NCBI GenBank assembly: GCA_963742315.1
Contig: CAVULE010000009.1
Location: 62,001-126,000, forward strand
DNA: 64,000 nucleotides
Reading direction: 5' to 3'
Source: AV69 sp963742315
Lineage (GTDB): Bacteria; Verrucomicrobiota; Verrucomicrobiia; Chthoniobacterales; UBA10450
Below the pieces are notes generated by a model. The model was given only the letters and a program-made list of their open reading frames with translations, was not told the DNA's origin and made no database searches. Made by a program: the position numbers and the translations under genes. Shown here piece by piece: positions 51,851 through 60,433 of this stretch (positions are counted from its first letter, which is position 1; every line of letters begins with the position of its first letter).

Positions 51851-53368
51851 TTACTGCAACGCTGCAATGATTCGCGCGACAAGGAATTGCGGCGCGATTC
51901 CTAGGAAGAGCACGATGGCTGCGGCGAACACAATTGTCAGTTTGGAAAGTCCGTCCTGCGCCGGGGATGAGAGCGAACGAGCTTCAGCGCCCTCGGTTTG
52001 GAAAATTACCTTTAAAACGATGAGATAATAGTAAAGGGAGATCAGACTGCCAAAAAGCGCGATTGCCACGAGCCAGAGAAGACCATGGTTGGCACCGGCG
52101 CGAAACGCGACGCTGAAGAGATAGAACTTGCCGAAGAAGCCGGCGAGCGGCGGAAGGCCAGCCAAGGACAACATGAATATCGCCATGCACCCGGCGAGCA
52201 ATGGTGAACGTGCGCGCAGCCCGGCGAAGTTTCGCAAATCGTCACCACCGGTTTCGCGGCGCACCAGCGCGACGACACCGAACGCGCCAATCAGAGTGAA
52301 GGCGTAGATGGTGGTGTAGAATAACGTCGCGCTAAATCCTTCGCGGCCGCCCGCAATTATTCCGAGCAAGGTATAACCGGCGTGAGCAACGGCGGAGTAG
52401 GCGAGCAACCGGCGCAGATTGGTCTGGACCAAGGCAACCAGATTGCCGATGAGAATCGAGAACGCAGCCAGCACCGCTAGCACCGGCGACCAACCGGCAA
52501 CCATGGCGTGCCAGTTGGCGCTACCGTGCACCGGGCCAAATCCAATGAGCACGATTTTTCCCAGGACAACGAACGAGGCCACTTTTGATCCCGATGCAAT
52601 AAAGGCGGCGCTCGAAACCGGCCCGCCTTGATAGGCATCGGGCGCCCAGAGATGAAAAGGCGCGGCTGCGATTTTGAAAGCGAAGCCGACCAGGGTCATG
52701 ACGATCCCGGCGAACAAAAGGGGCGAGAGAGATTGCGCAGCAAGACCTTCAGCGATGGCGGTAAGACTGGTTGTGCCCGCCATGCCATAAATGAAACTCA
52801 GTCCAAAGAGAGTGAAAGCGCTGGCGGTACTGCCAAAGAGGAAATACTTCAGCCCGGCTTCGGCCGATCGGATGTCGGTTTTGTCGAATGCCGTCATAAG
52901 ATAAAGCGACAGACCGGTAAGCTCCAGTCCAATAAATATCATGAGTAGTTCTTCACTACTAACGAGAAGTAGCAAACCGATGGTAGCGAGCAGGACGATG
53001 GCGAGATACTCGCTGTAATTTGGTATCTCACGGGACGCGAGGAGGACGGTAAAGAAAGCAAGAACCAAACAGACGATCTGGAAGAGCGAGTTGAGCGGCG
53101 AGATCACCAGCATGCCGTGGAACAAATTTGCGTGTGATGGAAGCAGCACTATGGCTTCGATCGCGATAATGAGTCCGAGCGCTCCGACCAGCATGCAGAA
53201 CCGTGTAGCCGCGGCCGTGCCGGCCGCGGCAGGTTTCGGCATTGCAACCGACACGCCTGCTACGACAGTTCCGCGACTCGAGGTCAGACCAATCACGAGA
53301 ACGACCAGCGCAGTCAAAGTAACGATGGCTTCGGGAGCGGCGAATTTGAGAAGATCGAGGTAGGACAT
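51851..53368 (-). CDS. nuoN: NADH-quinone oxidoreductase subunit N
   Basis: A 505-residue antiporter-like subunit of complex I with about fourteen helices. Pump residues visible: Glu in LMIFIGLELTGLSLYLM, TM7 Lys in VGFAFKIAAAPFHLWAPDAY, and Lys in FIASGSKVASFVVL. Residues 33-58 (TVVAGVSVAMPKPAAAG and the following TAAATRF) form a loop encoded by a palindromic repeat (53200-53270) and look like an insertion between the first and second helices. Last gene of the minus-strand nuo block, 80 bases after the second nuoM. Confidence 0.93.
   Translation of the reverse strand: MSYLDLLKFAAPEAIVTLTALVVLVIGLTSSRGTVVAGVSVAMPKPAAAGTAAATRFCMLVGALGLIIAIEAIVLLPSHANLFHGMLVISPLNSLFQIVCLVLAFFTVLLASREIPNYSEYLAIVLLATIGLLLLVSSEELLMIFIGLELTGLSLYLMTAFDKTDIRSAEAGLKYFLFGSTASAFTLFGLSFIYGMAGTTSLTAIAEGLAAQSLSPLLFAGIVMTLVGFAFKIAAAPFHLWAPDAYQGGPVSSAAFIASGSKVASFVVLGKIVLIGFGPVHGSANWHAMVAGWSPVLAVLAAFSILIGNLVALVQTNLRRLLAYSAVAHAGYTLLGIIAGGREGFSATLFYTTIYAFTLIGAFGVVALVRRETGGDDLRNFAGLRARSPLLAGCMAIFMLSLAGLPPLAGFFGKFYLFSVAFRAGANHGLLWLVAIALFGSLISLYYYLIVLKVIFQTEGAEARSLSSPAQDGLSKLTIVFAAAIVLFLGIAPQFLVARIIAALQ
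53200..53270. repeat. Palindromic repeat inside nuoN
   Basis: Contains the perfect palindrome GCCGCGGCCG-TGC-CGGCCGCGGC (53208-53230) and imperfectly inverted ends (GTGTAGCCG... / ...CACGCCTGCTAC). It stays in frame within nuoN. A similar CTGCCGCTACAG-ended piece lies between genes at about 39114-39142. Confidence 0.65.
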
Positions 53369-53448
53369 TGCTCAGGCGTGATTCGTTAGATCGTTACACG
53401 GTGAATCGGAATCCCGATGTAACAGGTCACGGTTTAACGATTGACGCC

Positions 53449-54954
53449 TCATCTTGCCAGAAACCGCATTGCTTCAACTGCGGGTTGAATGCGATCGAGT
53501 AAGAACTTGGGATAGATTCCGATTGCCACAGTGGCAAACATCAGGAGGCCGGCGCCAAGTTTCTCGGGAATAGTAATTGGTTCGAGGTGGATCGGCCGCT
53601 CCGCGGGCGATGTCATTGATGACGGCAAAGCCGCAAACTCGTTAACATCGCCCGACGGAGCGGCCGATCCACCTTCGAAGAAGCTTTTCTTCAAGGCGCG
53701 CAAGGTGAATGCGGCTACCAAAACCATGCCAGCACCGGTAATCCAGACTGCGACCGGAAAGGTGTTCCAAACGCCGATGAGGATGGTGATCTCGGCGGCG
53801 AACCCGCTGAAACCGGGAATGCCCATCGACGCGGCCGAAGCGATGACAAAGACAAAGGCTGCGAACGGAAGCGCGCGATTCAGGTCCATCAGCGACAGTT
53901 GATCAAGATCGCGGGTGTGAGTACGGCGATAAATCATGCGTCCAGCAACGGCAAAGAGGAGTGCACCGATCACTCCGTGGGAAAACATTTGCAGCACCGC
54001 GCCGGAAACGCCGAGAACGTTTGCGGTGGCCAAGCCCAAAAGCACGAAACCCATGTGGCTCACGCTTGAATAGCCGATGACGAATTTCAGGTCGCGCTGT
54101 CGCAGGGCCACCGCCGCGGCATAAACAATTCCGATCACGGCCAGAATCGCGATCCAATTTCTCCACATTTGGAAACCTTGCGGGAAAAGATTCATCGCGA
54201 CGCGCAGCCCGCCGTAGGCTCCGAGTTTCATCACAATTCCGGCGAGCAACATCGAACCCGCAGTCGGCGCGGCCACGTGGCCGGTGGGCGCCCAGGTATG
54301 CAATGGCCAAATGCCGGCAAGGACGGCAAAACCGAGGAACAAAACCGGGAAGGCCCACGATTGTAATTGCGGGGTAAATTGGAATCGGGCGAGCTCATTC
54401 AAGTCGAGTGAACCGGCGCTGACATAGGCGGCAATGATCCCGATGAAAACAAGCGCACCGCCAAAGAAGGAGTAAAGGGTCAGCTTCATTGCGCCGTACT
54501 CCTTGTTAGTCGATCCCCAGATCGCGATCAGGAAGTACTTGGGCACAATGACCAATTCGTAAAAGACAAAGAGCAGGAACAAATCGGCACTTAGAAAAAC
54601 GCCGAAAGAGCCACCTACCACAAGCAAGAGCCAGAAAAAGAATTCGTTTACTCGTTGATCGATATCCCAGGAAAAAAGGACTGAACTGACTGCCGTTATC
54701 GATGTAACCAGAACGAGCGTCAGGCTGATTCCGTCCACCGCGAGATAATAATTCATGCCCAAGGCCGGGACCCAGGGTACACGCACAATGGTGGTGAAGT
54801 GCGCCAGATCGAGATCGTGACAGAAGAACGTTGCCAGACTAATCGCGAAGGTCGCGGTAGTTGTTAGTAATGCGATCCAGCGCGAAAAGGCGCGCGGGAA
54901 CAGAAGCACCAGTACTGCGCCCGCGACCGTAATGTAAATCGTCCAGGCGATCAC
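53449..54954 (-). CDS. nuoM: NADH-quinone oxidoreductase subunit M, second copy, lacking the TM7 lysine
   Basis: A 501-residue NuoM-type antiporter subunit. Glu133 in FVFYELVIVPKYFLIAIW is the conserved TM5 glutamate. At the TM7 position the sequence reads GFAVLAGIWPLHTWAPTGH: Leu212 stands where E. coli NuoM has Lys234, and the Asp of LPDAH is also lost. The TM8 lysine (Lys243, AGIVMKLGAYGGL) is kept. Residues about 426-458 (EGGSAAPSGDVNEFAALPSS and on) are encoded by a palindromic repeat. Located after the first nuoM and two ORF6N genes. It is clearly homologous to, but well diverged from, the other nuoM. Confidence 0.93.
   Translation of the reverse strand: MIAWTIYITVAGAVLVLLFPRAFSRWIALLTTTATFAISLATFFCHDLDLAHFTTIVRVPWVPALGMNYYLAVDGISLTLVLVTSITAVSSVLFSWDIDQRVNEFFFWLLLVVGGSFGVFLSADLFLLFVFYELVIVPKYFLIAIWGSTNKEYGAMKLTLYSFFGGALVFIGIIAAYVSAGSLDLNELARFQFTPQLQSWAFPVLFLGFAVLAGIWPLHTWAPTGHVAAPTAGSMLLAGIVMKLGAYGGLRVAMNLFPQGFQMWRNWIAILAVIGIVYAAAVALRQRDLKFVIGYSSVSHMGFVLLGLATANVLGVSGAVLQMFSHGVIGALLFAVAGRMIYRRTHTRDLDQLSLMDLNRALPFAAFVFVIASAASMGIPGFSGFAAEITILIGVWNTFPVAVWITGAGMVLVAAFTLRALKKSFFEGGSAAPSGDVNEFAALPSSMTSPAERPIHLEPITIPEKLGAGLLMFATVAIGIYPKFLLDRIQPAVEAMRFLAR
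53581..53679. repeat. Palindromic repeat inside the second nuoM
   Basis: Arms 53581-53613 and 53645-53679 are inverted and match almost completely (two single-base gaps), with a 31-base loop. The arm core is GGATCGGCCGCTCCG. The total of 99 bases equals 33 codons and keeps nuoM in frame. A degenerate relative lies between genes at about 24150-24280. Confidence 0.9.
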
Positions 54955-55053
54955 TTGGCGATTACGACATCTCCGCTTTGAATTGGTCGGGACACGTCAT
55001 CCCACTGCATAGAGATGTTGCTGCTACAAAACCAATGAGTATGTATTTCATAA

Positions 55054-55599
55054 CTATTTCCGTGTTCGGTATCGCGGAGCTTGCTCGCGAACGTGAAAGC
55101 CGATCTCGCGTTTCGGTTTCTCCGGCGGGGCCATCAATTGTCGGATTGCTTCGATGATCGCATTGATTTCCTTATCGTGCTTGCCGACGCGACCTTCGAG
55201 GTCCGCAAATTTTTGTGCGAGCTCACGATTTGTCTCAAGAGTCTGACGCAATTTTACGAACGCGCGCATGATGGCGCTGTTCACTTTCACCGCCCGCGGG
55301 CTGTTAAGCACACTCGACATGGCCACGCCCTGCTCAGTGAAGGCGTAGGGACGATGACGGCGACCGCCACGACCTTTTGCTCTTCCAAATTGGAATATCA
55401 AAGACTCGGCTTCCGCGGCCGTAAGTTGAAACATGAAATCTGATGGAAATCGCTCACGATTGCGTCGCGTCGCCTTATTCAGATTTCCGGTGGTAACGCC
55501 GTACAAAGGCGCTAAGTCGAAGTCGAGCAGCACTTTCTCGCCACGGATAACGCGAATGACTTTGGCAACTTGCCGAATCACAATGAGCTCTTTACTCAT
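55054..55599 (-). CDS. ORF6N-domain (KilA-like) DNA-binding protein
   Basis: A 181-residue protein. The ORF6N domain is in residues 8-95: VIRVIRGEKVLLDFDLAPLY, GVTTGNLNKATRRNRERFPS, FMFQLTAAEAESLIFQFGRA, then YAFTEQGVAMSSVLNS. A coiled helix with NRELAQKFADLEGRVGKHDK follows, and a basic tail. ORF6N proteins are phage- and virus-associated DNA-binding proteins, common as accessory genes in bacterial genomes. It lies between two nuoM genes in the same direction and overlaps by four bases the broken ORF6N gene upstream. Confidence 0.9.
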   Translation of the reverse strand: MSKELIVIRQVAKVIRVIRGEKVLLDFDLAPLYGVTTGNLNKATRRNRERFPSDFMFQLTAAEAESLIFQFGRAKGRGGRRHRPYAFTEQGVAMSSVLNSPRAVKVNSAIMRAFVKLRQTLETNRELAQKFADLEGRVGKHDKEINAIIEAIRQLMAPPEKPKREIGFHVREQAPRYRTRK

Positions 55600-55898
55600 C
55601 GCATCTTCCTCGCGAAAGCGTGGTCACACCTTGTTCGGTAAATACACGCACCTGCTTCGAAAATCTTAGGGTCGAAGAGGGTGTCACAAACTGTGTGATA
55701 TCCTTTCGAATTCGGCACGCGAGAGCACGAAGGCGAAATCCGAGGGAAGCGGCCAGAATTACGCTTTACCGCCTGATTCAGAACCCGTGTCTGGACGCCG
55801 TAGAGCCTCGCTAAATCGTGATCGAGAATAATTTTTTGCTCGCGCAGATAGAGTATCTTTTCGGCGATCGGGTAGATCGAAATAACGTCTTTGCCCAT
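55600..55898 (-). pseudogene. Broken ORF6N-domain gene
   Basis: Starts with ATG at 55898, 3 bases after the first nuoM stop. The first ~45 codons are a good ORF6N start (KILYLREQKIILDHDLARLY, GVQTRVLNQAVKRNSGRFP). After a shift, SDFAFVLSRAEFERISHSL is read in a second frame and stops. RVFTEQGVTTLS appears in a third frame near the end. A ~100-residue domain is thus scattered over three frames; the gene is inactive. A tandem duplication with the intact ORF6N copy next door is likely. Confidence 0.85.
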
Positions 55899-55900
55899 GG

Positions 55901-57382
55901 TCAAGCAAACAACCGCGCCATCTGTACCACGGTGGAGTTGAAAATGTTGAAGAGGAACTGGGGCGCGATGCCGATGGCGAACATGAGAAGGGTGACCGGA
56001 ATTATTACCCACTTCTCGTTAGGCCTGAGCTCGGCAAAAGCGACACCGGTTTCGACAAGCGGGCCGCTGAAAAGCGATTGCATCACGCGCATAAACACAA
56101 TGGCGGTGAAGAGGAGACCGATCACCGCCACCGCGGTAAACGAGGCAGCAATAGCGAAGGAACCTTTGAAGATGAGAAATTCGCCGATAAATCCGTTTAG
56201 TCCGGGCAGTCCGAGCGAGGAAAACATCGCGACGCTCATCCAGCCGCAAAAAAGCGGCGCGCGTTGCATCAGTCCTCCGAAATCATCGATACCGCGCAGG
56301 CCGCGTCGTTGCTCAAGTAGCCCGACGAAATAGAACAGCGCGGCCGCGGTAATGCCGTGATTGAAGATTTGCATGAAGACGCCGCTTAAAGCCGCCTGCA
56401 TTTCGACCAAGGGCCGCGTCGCCGACGCGGTGACGGCGAAAAGACCGAGCATGCAGTAGCCGAGATGATTGATCGACAGGTAGGCGACCATTCGTTTCAG
56501 GTCCGATTGCGCCCAGGCGGCCAAAGGGGCGATTACGATTGAACAAACCGCCAGGGTCAACAGCCACGGCCCGAGTGCCGCAATCTCGTTAGGAAAGAGG
56601 GGCAGAAGCAGGCGGACAAAACCGTAAACTCCCATTTTGGAAAGCGCACCGGTCAGCACCATCGAGACACCGGTGGGCGCAGTCTCATAGGCGTCCGGCA
56701 ACCAGGTGTGAAAAGGAAAGAGCGGAACCTTGACCGCGAGTCCAAGAAAGATTCCGGCGAAGGCGAGCCATTTAAGATTGCCGGCAAGCAAGTCGCCGGC
56801 TTTTGCAAAAGTGGCGAGACCGGCGAAATCGAACGTGCCCCTGACAAAATAGATCCCGAGGAAAGAGAGCAGCATCGCCACGCTACCGAGAAAGGTATAA
56901 AGGAAGAATTTTGTGGCGGCGCGGTCGCGTTTTTCGCCTCCCCAGATTTTAATAAGGAGGAAGGCAGGGATGAGGCTCATCTCGTAGAAGAGAAACCAGA
57001 GAACGAAATTCTGGGCGGTGAACGTGCCGTAGAGCGCGGCCTGCATAATCAACATCAGCGCGCAGAAACCGCGATCTCTCGCTGAACGGGATTGTGCCAG
57101 TAAAGCGAATGGAAATACCAGCGAAGTAAGGATGACAAGAAGCAGACTCAGGCCATCGATCCCGACCAAATACTCGGCGCCGATTGCCGGGATCCAGCTA
57201 TGGCGTTCGACTAGCTGAAGACCTGGCAAGGTAGAATCGAAGCTTCGCCATAATAGAAAAGCACCTATCGCAGTAACTAGATTAAATGCGAGTGCGACGC
57301 CGCGAGCGTAGTTGCGCGTAGCCCCAACCAAAAGCGCGCCGACAATCGGAACGACTATGAGTGTAGTAATCAGCCAAGCCAT
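55901..57382 (-). CDS. nuoM: NADH-quinone oxidoreductase subunit M, first copy
   Basis: A 493-residue antiporter-like subunit with about fourteen helices. Conserved Glu in VLWFLFYEMSLIPAFLLIKI. The TM7 Lys in GLAVKVPLFPFHTWLPDAYE is present, unlike in the second copy, as is the TM8-9 Lys in TGALSKMGVYGF. It starts inside the end of nuoL (13-base overlap), so it is coupled with it. It is the canonical NuoM. Confidence 0.95.
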   Translation of the reverse strand: MAWLITTLIVVPIVGALLVGATRNYARGVALAFNLVTAIGAFLLWRSFDSTLPGLQLVERHSWIPAIGAEYLVGIDGLSLLLVILTSLVFPFALLAQSRSARDRGFCALMLIMQAALYGTFTAQNFVLWFLFYEMSLIPAFLLIKIWGGEKRDRAATKFFLYTFLGSVAMLLSFLGIYFVRGTFDFAGLATFAKAGDLLAGNLKWLAFAGIFLGLAVKVPLFPFHTWLPDAYETAPTGVSMVLTGALSKMGVYGFVRLLLPLFPNEIAALGPWLLTLAVCSIVIAPLAAWAQSDLKRMVAYLSINHLGYCMLGLFAVTASATRPLVEMQAALSGVFMQIFNHGITAAALFYFVGLLEQRRGLRGIDDFGGLMQRAPLFCGWMSVAMFSSLGLPGLNGFIGEFLIFKGSFAIAASFTAVAVIGLLFTAIVFMRVMQSLFSGPLVETGVAFAELRPNEKWVIIPVTLLMFAIGIAPQFLFNIFNSTVVQMARLFA

Positions 57383-59436
57383 GCGTAAAGGACAAGCAGA
57401 AGGAGCATTCCGATAGCGATTGCGCCCAGATAAGCTTGGATCTGACCCGAATGCGCTGCGGCAATCAGTCGGCCAAAACCACGTGTTCCAGCGGTGGTTT
57501 CGTCAACACCGGCGTTGATGCCGTGGTCGTCAAAACCTTTGCTCAAAACCCCGAAAGCCTGAGCAAGTCCAGCAAATAGCCTGACCAGGCCATCCCAGAA
57601 ATAGCGGTCCAGCCAATCGGCCAGACGCGACAGCATTCGGCTAAGAGCGATAATGGTTTGTTGATAGATTTCATCGAACCACATTTTGTTTTCGAGAAAT
57701 CGGAATAGCCCTGGCTGTGCCCGCGCCAATGGATCCACTTCGCTGGCGTTGCGATAGATCAACCAACCAACCCCAATTCCTCCGGCGACCAGCGCAAGTG
57801 AGAGAAAAAGTATTGGCTGAATAAGCAAGCTTAGGTCAGCGGGTGCTGGTTCGCCGTTGAGATAGGCGTGGAGCCAAGGCCAGGCAGGCGTGAGCACGAG
57901 GACGAAAAGAATCGAGCACAACGCAAGGACAATGAGCGGCATCGTCATTACCCGCGGACTTTCGTGCGCATGGAACACAGGCCGCTGCCCTGTGCGCCCA
58001 ACCGAGATGTCCTTCGTTGTTCTCGCTCCTTCAGCGGAGTGGAATTCCGCAGGGCGCACAGACTGGAAGTCCGTGTTCCGAGCGGAACCAAAAAAAACGT
58101 AGATCATTTGCCGAGTCATGTACAGCGCGGTGAGAACCACTCCGGCAAGCATCAGGTAATGTGGCAAGGGCGAGACGGACCAATGCGCCGTGCTGTGCAG
58201 GATTTCTTCCTTCGTCCAGCCGCCAGAAAAGAAAAAAGGAACGCCGCTCAAATTCATCATGCCGATGGCGTAAGTGAGGAACGTCACCGGCATGATCCAG
58301 CGGAGGCCGCCCATTTTGCGAATGTCCTGTTCATGATCAAGTCCGTGAATGACGGAGCCAGCACCGAGAAAGAGCAGCGCTTTGAAAAAGCCATGCGCGA
58401 TCAGATGCATGATCCCGGCCGCGACACCACCGACACCGAGCGAGACCATCATCAGGCCAAGCTGCGAGACGGTTGAGTAAGCCAGAATGCGTTTAATATC
58501 GAACTGCGCCAGGGCAATGAGCGCCGCCATAAGCGCAGTGACGACACCGACCGTTACCACCACAGTGAGAGACGGTGTTACGCCATTGACTGCGCCTAAC
58601 GAGAATAAGGGATAGACGCGAGCGACAAGGAAGACGCCCGCTGCGACCATGGTCGCAGCGTGAATCAACGCACTAACCGGTGTCGGTCCTTCCATCGCAT
58701 CCGGCAGCCAGACGTGAAGAGGGAATTGCCCGGATTTGCCGACGGCACCGCAGAAAATCAGCAGCGCGATAAAAGTGGCGCTCGCGCCAATGGCCAGAAG
58801 TCCCCCGTCTTCGAGGCAACCGCGTCCCTGGTCGTAAAACAAAAGGGTGCCGCTGCCGTGGTAGAGCCAAAGCATCCCGAGAAAGAACCCGAGATCGCCG
58901 ATGCGCGTGGTGATGAAAGCCTTCTTCGCCGCAGCGGCAGCGCTCGGCCTCTCGATCCAGAAGCCAATCAGCAAATAGGACGCAAGCCCAACCAGTTCCC
59001 AGCTAACGAAAAGTAGGAGGAGGCTGTTTGCGATGACCACTCCGAGCATTGCGCCGGAGAAGAACGAGAGATAAGCAAAGAAGCGGGTGAAGTTTTTGTC
59101 GCCGGCCATGTAGCCAACGCTGAAGACAAAAATGCAAAGACCGACCAGCGTGATCATGACCATCATGGCGGCGGCGAGCGGGTCGAGTATCCAGCCGATA
59201 CGAAGGGCCTGGTCGCCGAACGTGAACCAGGTGAAATTCTGGACGGCGCGGAAGCCGGGCGTTTGCAGCGTTGGAAAGAAGGCCATGATCGCGAGGATGA
59301 ACGCAACGATCTGGCCGAAGATCGCGAGCAACGCTGCGATGCTACGCTGCGGATTCGCAAGACTTAGAACTATGAGCGAAACGGCCAGCGGCACGGCCGG
59401 GATCAACCAAAGATTGGTGACGATCCAGCTACTCAT
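57370..59436 (-). CDS. nuoL: NADH-quinone oxidoreductase subunit L with repeat-derived loop and long lateral helix
   Basis: The distal pumping subunit of complex I; 688 residues against about 613 in E. coli. The core has VSWELVGLASYLLIGFWIER (Glu), GAVGKSGQFPLHVWLPDAME (TM7 Lys), and HAATMVAAGVFLVARVYPLF. Residues about 453-489 (NTDFQSVRPAEFHSAEGART and on) are encoded by a palindromic repeat and lie in a loop between two helices. From residue 588 (DEIYQQTIIALSRML) to the last helix (HSGQIQAYLG, 662-671) the amphipathic lateral region is unusually long and seems to hold an additional segment (WLDRYFWDGLVRLFAG). This fits a complex with one more antiporter subunit to span. Confidence 0.94.
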   Translation of the reverse strand: MSSWIVTNLWLIPAVPLAVSLIVLSLANPQRSIAALLAIFGQIVAFILAIMAFFPTLQTPGFRAVQNFTWFTFGDQALRIGWILDPLAAAMMVMITLVGLCIFVFSVGYMAGDKNFTRFFAYLSFFSGAMLGVVIANSLLLLFVSWELVGLASYLLIGFWIERPSAAAAAKKAFITTRIGDLGFFLGMLWLYHGSGTLLFYDQGRGCLEDGGLLAIGASATFIALLIFCGAVGKSGQFPLHVWLPDAMEGPTPVSALIHAATMVAAGVFLVARVYPLFSLGAVNGVTPSLTVVVTVGVVTALMAALIALAQFDIKRILAYSTVSQLGLMMVSLGVGGVAAGIMHLIAHGFFKALLFLGAGSVIHGLDHEQDIRKMGGLRWIMPVTFLTYAIGMMNLSGVPFFFSGGWTKEEILHSTAHWSVSPLPHYLMLAGVVLTALYMTRQMIYVFFGSARNTDFQSVRPAEFHSAEGARTTKDISVGRTGQRPVFHAHESPRVMTMPLIVLALCSILFVLVLTPAWPWLHAYLNGEPAPADLSLLIQPILFLSLALVAGGIGVGWLIYRNASEVDPLARAQPGLFRFLENKMWFDEIYQQTIIALSRMLSRLADWLDRYFWDGLVRLFAGLAQAFGVLSKGFDDHGINAGVDETTAGTRGFGRLIAAAHSGQIQAYLGAIAIGMLLLLVLYAWLG
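57972..58079. repeat. Palindromic repeat inside nuoL
   Basis: Arms 57972-57999 and 58052-58079 are inverted, matching 20 of 28 positions. The outer GGAACAC and inner GGGCGCACAG blocks are perfect. An inner hairpin (GCGGA...TCCGC) also lies between them. The 108 bases equal 36 codons and are in frame. It encodes a polar, charged peptide unlike the membrane protein around it. Confidence 0.85.
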
Positions 59437-59469
59437 TTGTCGAGCATGAGTGTGAACAGGATTGGGGGT

Positions 59470-59784
59470 TCATCCTTTGAGCTGGTCGAGTTGATCGACG
59501 TTCGTCGTGCGGTAATGGCGGTAAATGGCGATGACGAGGGCGAGACCAACGGCGGCTTCGGCGGCGGCGATAGCAATGGAAAAGATCGCGACCAATACGC
59601 CAGTTGGTGATTGCGGCTGCGGGCCGAAGCGCCAGAAAGCGATGAAATTCAAGTTGGCGGCTGCGAGCATTAGCTCAATGCCGATCAAAATGAAAATGGC
59701 GTGACGTCGGCTGAGGGCGGCGAGCAGGCCGATGGAGAATAGCGCGGTCGAGATGATGAGGAAAAGTTGGAGGGTTGGAGTCAT
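59470..59784 (-). CDS. nuoK: NADH-quinone oxidoreductase subunit K
   Basis: A 104-residue membrane subunit with three helices (QLFLIISTALFSIGLLAAL, IFILIGIELMLAAANLNFIA, AIFSIAIAAAEAAVGLALVI). The two membrane glutamates of NuoK are visible in GIELM and AAAEAAVGLA. It follows nuoJ and precedes nuoL by 33 bases. A palindromic repeat separates it from nuoJ. Confidence 0.94.
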   Translation of the reverse strand: MTPTLQLFLIISTALFSIGLLAALSRRHAIFILIGIELMLAAANLNFIAFWRFGPQPQSPTGVLVAIFSIAIAAAEAAVGLALVIAIYRHYRTTNVDQLDQLKG

Positions 59785-59802
59785 CGGGCAGCGACTTGGA
59801 TT

Positions 59803-59932
59803 GGGTAGCGCAGACGTCTCGCGTGGAAACGCCAGGCCGGCTCGGATCGATCGCGTCCCCGCGATGGCAGACTTTTTAAAAGACTGTTTCGGCGCGACGC
59901 CGAAACCAGCACGCGAGACGCGTGCGCTACCC
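59803..59932. repeat. Palindromic repeat between nuoJ and nuoK
   Basis: Arms GGGTAGCGCAGACGTCTCGCGT (59803-59824) and 59911-59932 are inverted, matching 20 of 22 positions, with further internal hairpins (TTTCGGCG-CGA-CGCCGAAA). It fills the only sizeable gap in this part of the nuo block. The arms resemble those of the element at 38984. Confidence 0.85.
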
Positions 59933-59950
59933 CGCCGAAGAATCCTCCCA

Positions 59951-60433
59951 TCAGCGCTTCTCCTCCATTACCAGCACAAGGGCGCCAATGAGCGCGGCGG
60001 TGAGGACGAGTCCGACGCATTGTAGCGGCCAGACAAAATCGGTCATCAAAACTTCGCCGATCCGTTTTACGGTGAGCGGTTCGATTTGCGGTGCCGGAAT
60101 TGCGAGCGATTTCGTTTTCAAAATTGTCCAGAGCAATCCGCCGAACACAGCTAGTGCCACAACGGCGCCGCCCCAGTTAATGCCGCGGGTGCCATTCACC
60201 TCGCGCCGCGTCAGCAGGATGGTGAAAACAATTAAGACAGCGACAGCTCCGACATAAACAAAGACCTGCACCAATCCCACGAATTCGGCGCCTAACAAGA
60301 AGAAGGACGCAGCCAAACCAACAAACGCGATTACCAAACAAAGAGCTGCATGAATAAGCTTCCGCAGAGTAGCGGCGGCGAACGCGCCCGAAAGCGTGAT
60401 GATGGCGATAACCAGAAAAGCGACGTTATTCAT
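59951..60433 (-). CDS. nuoJ: NADH-quinone oxidoreductase subunit J
   Basis: A 160-residue membrane subunit with five helices. Landmarks: ALCLVIAFVGLAASFFLLGA, EFVGLVQVFVYVGAVAVLIV (the conserved central helix with its pi-bulge region), and LTAALIGALVLVMEEKR at the end. The start overlaps the nuoH stop (ATGA). Confidence 0.94.
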   Translation of the reverse strand: MNNVAFLVIAIITLSGAFAAATLRKLIHAALCLVIAFVGLAASFFLLGAEFVGLVQVFVYVGAVAVLIVFTILLTRREVNGTRGINWGGAVVALAVFGGLLWTILKTKSLAIPAPQIEPLTVKRIGEVLMTDFVWPLQCVGLVLTAALIGALVLVMEEKR

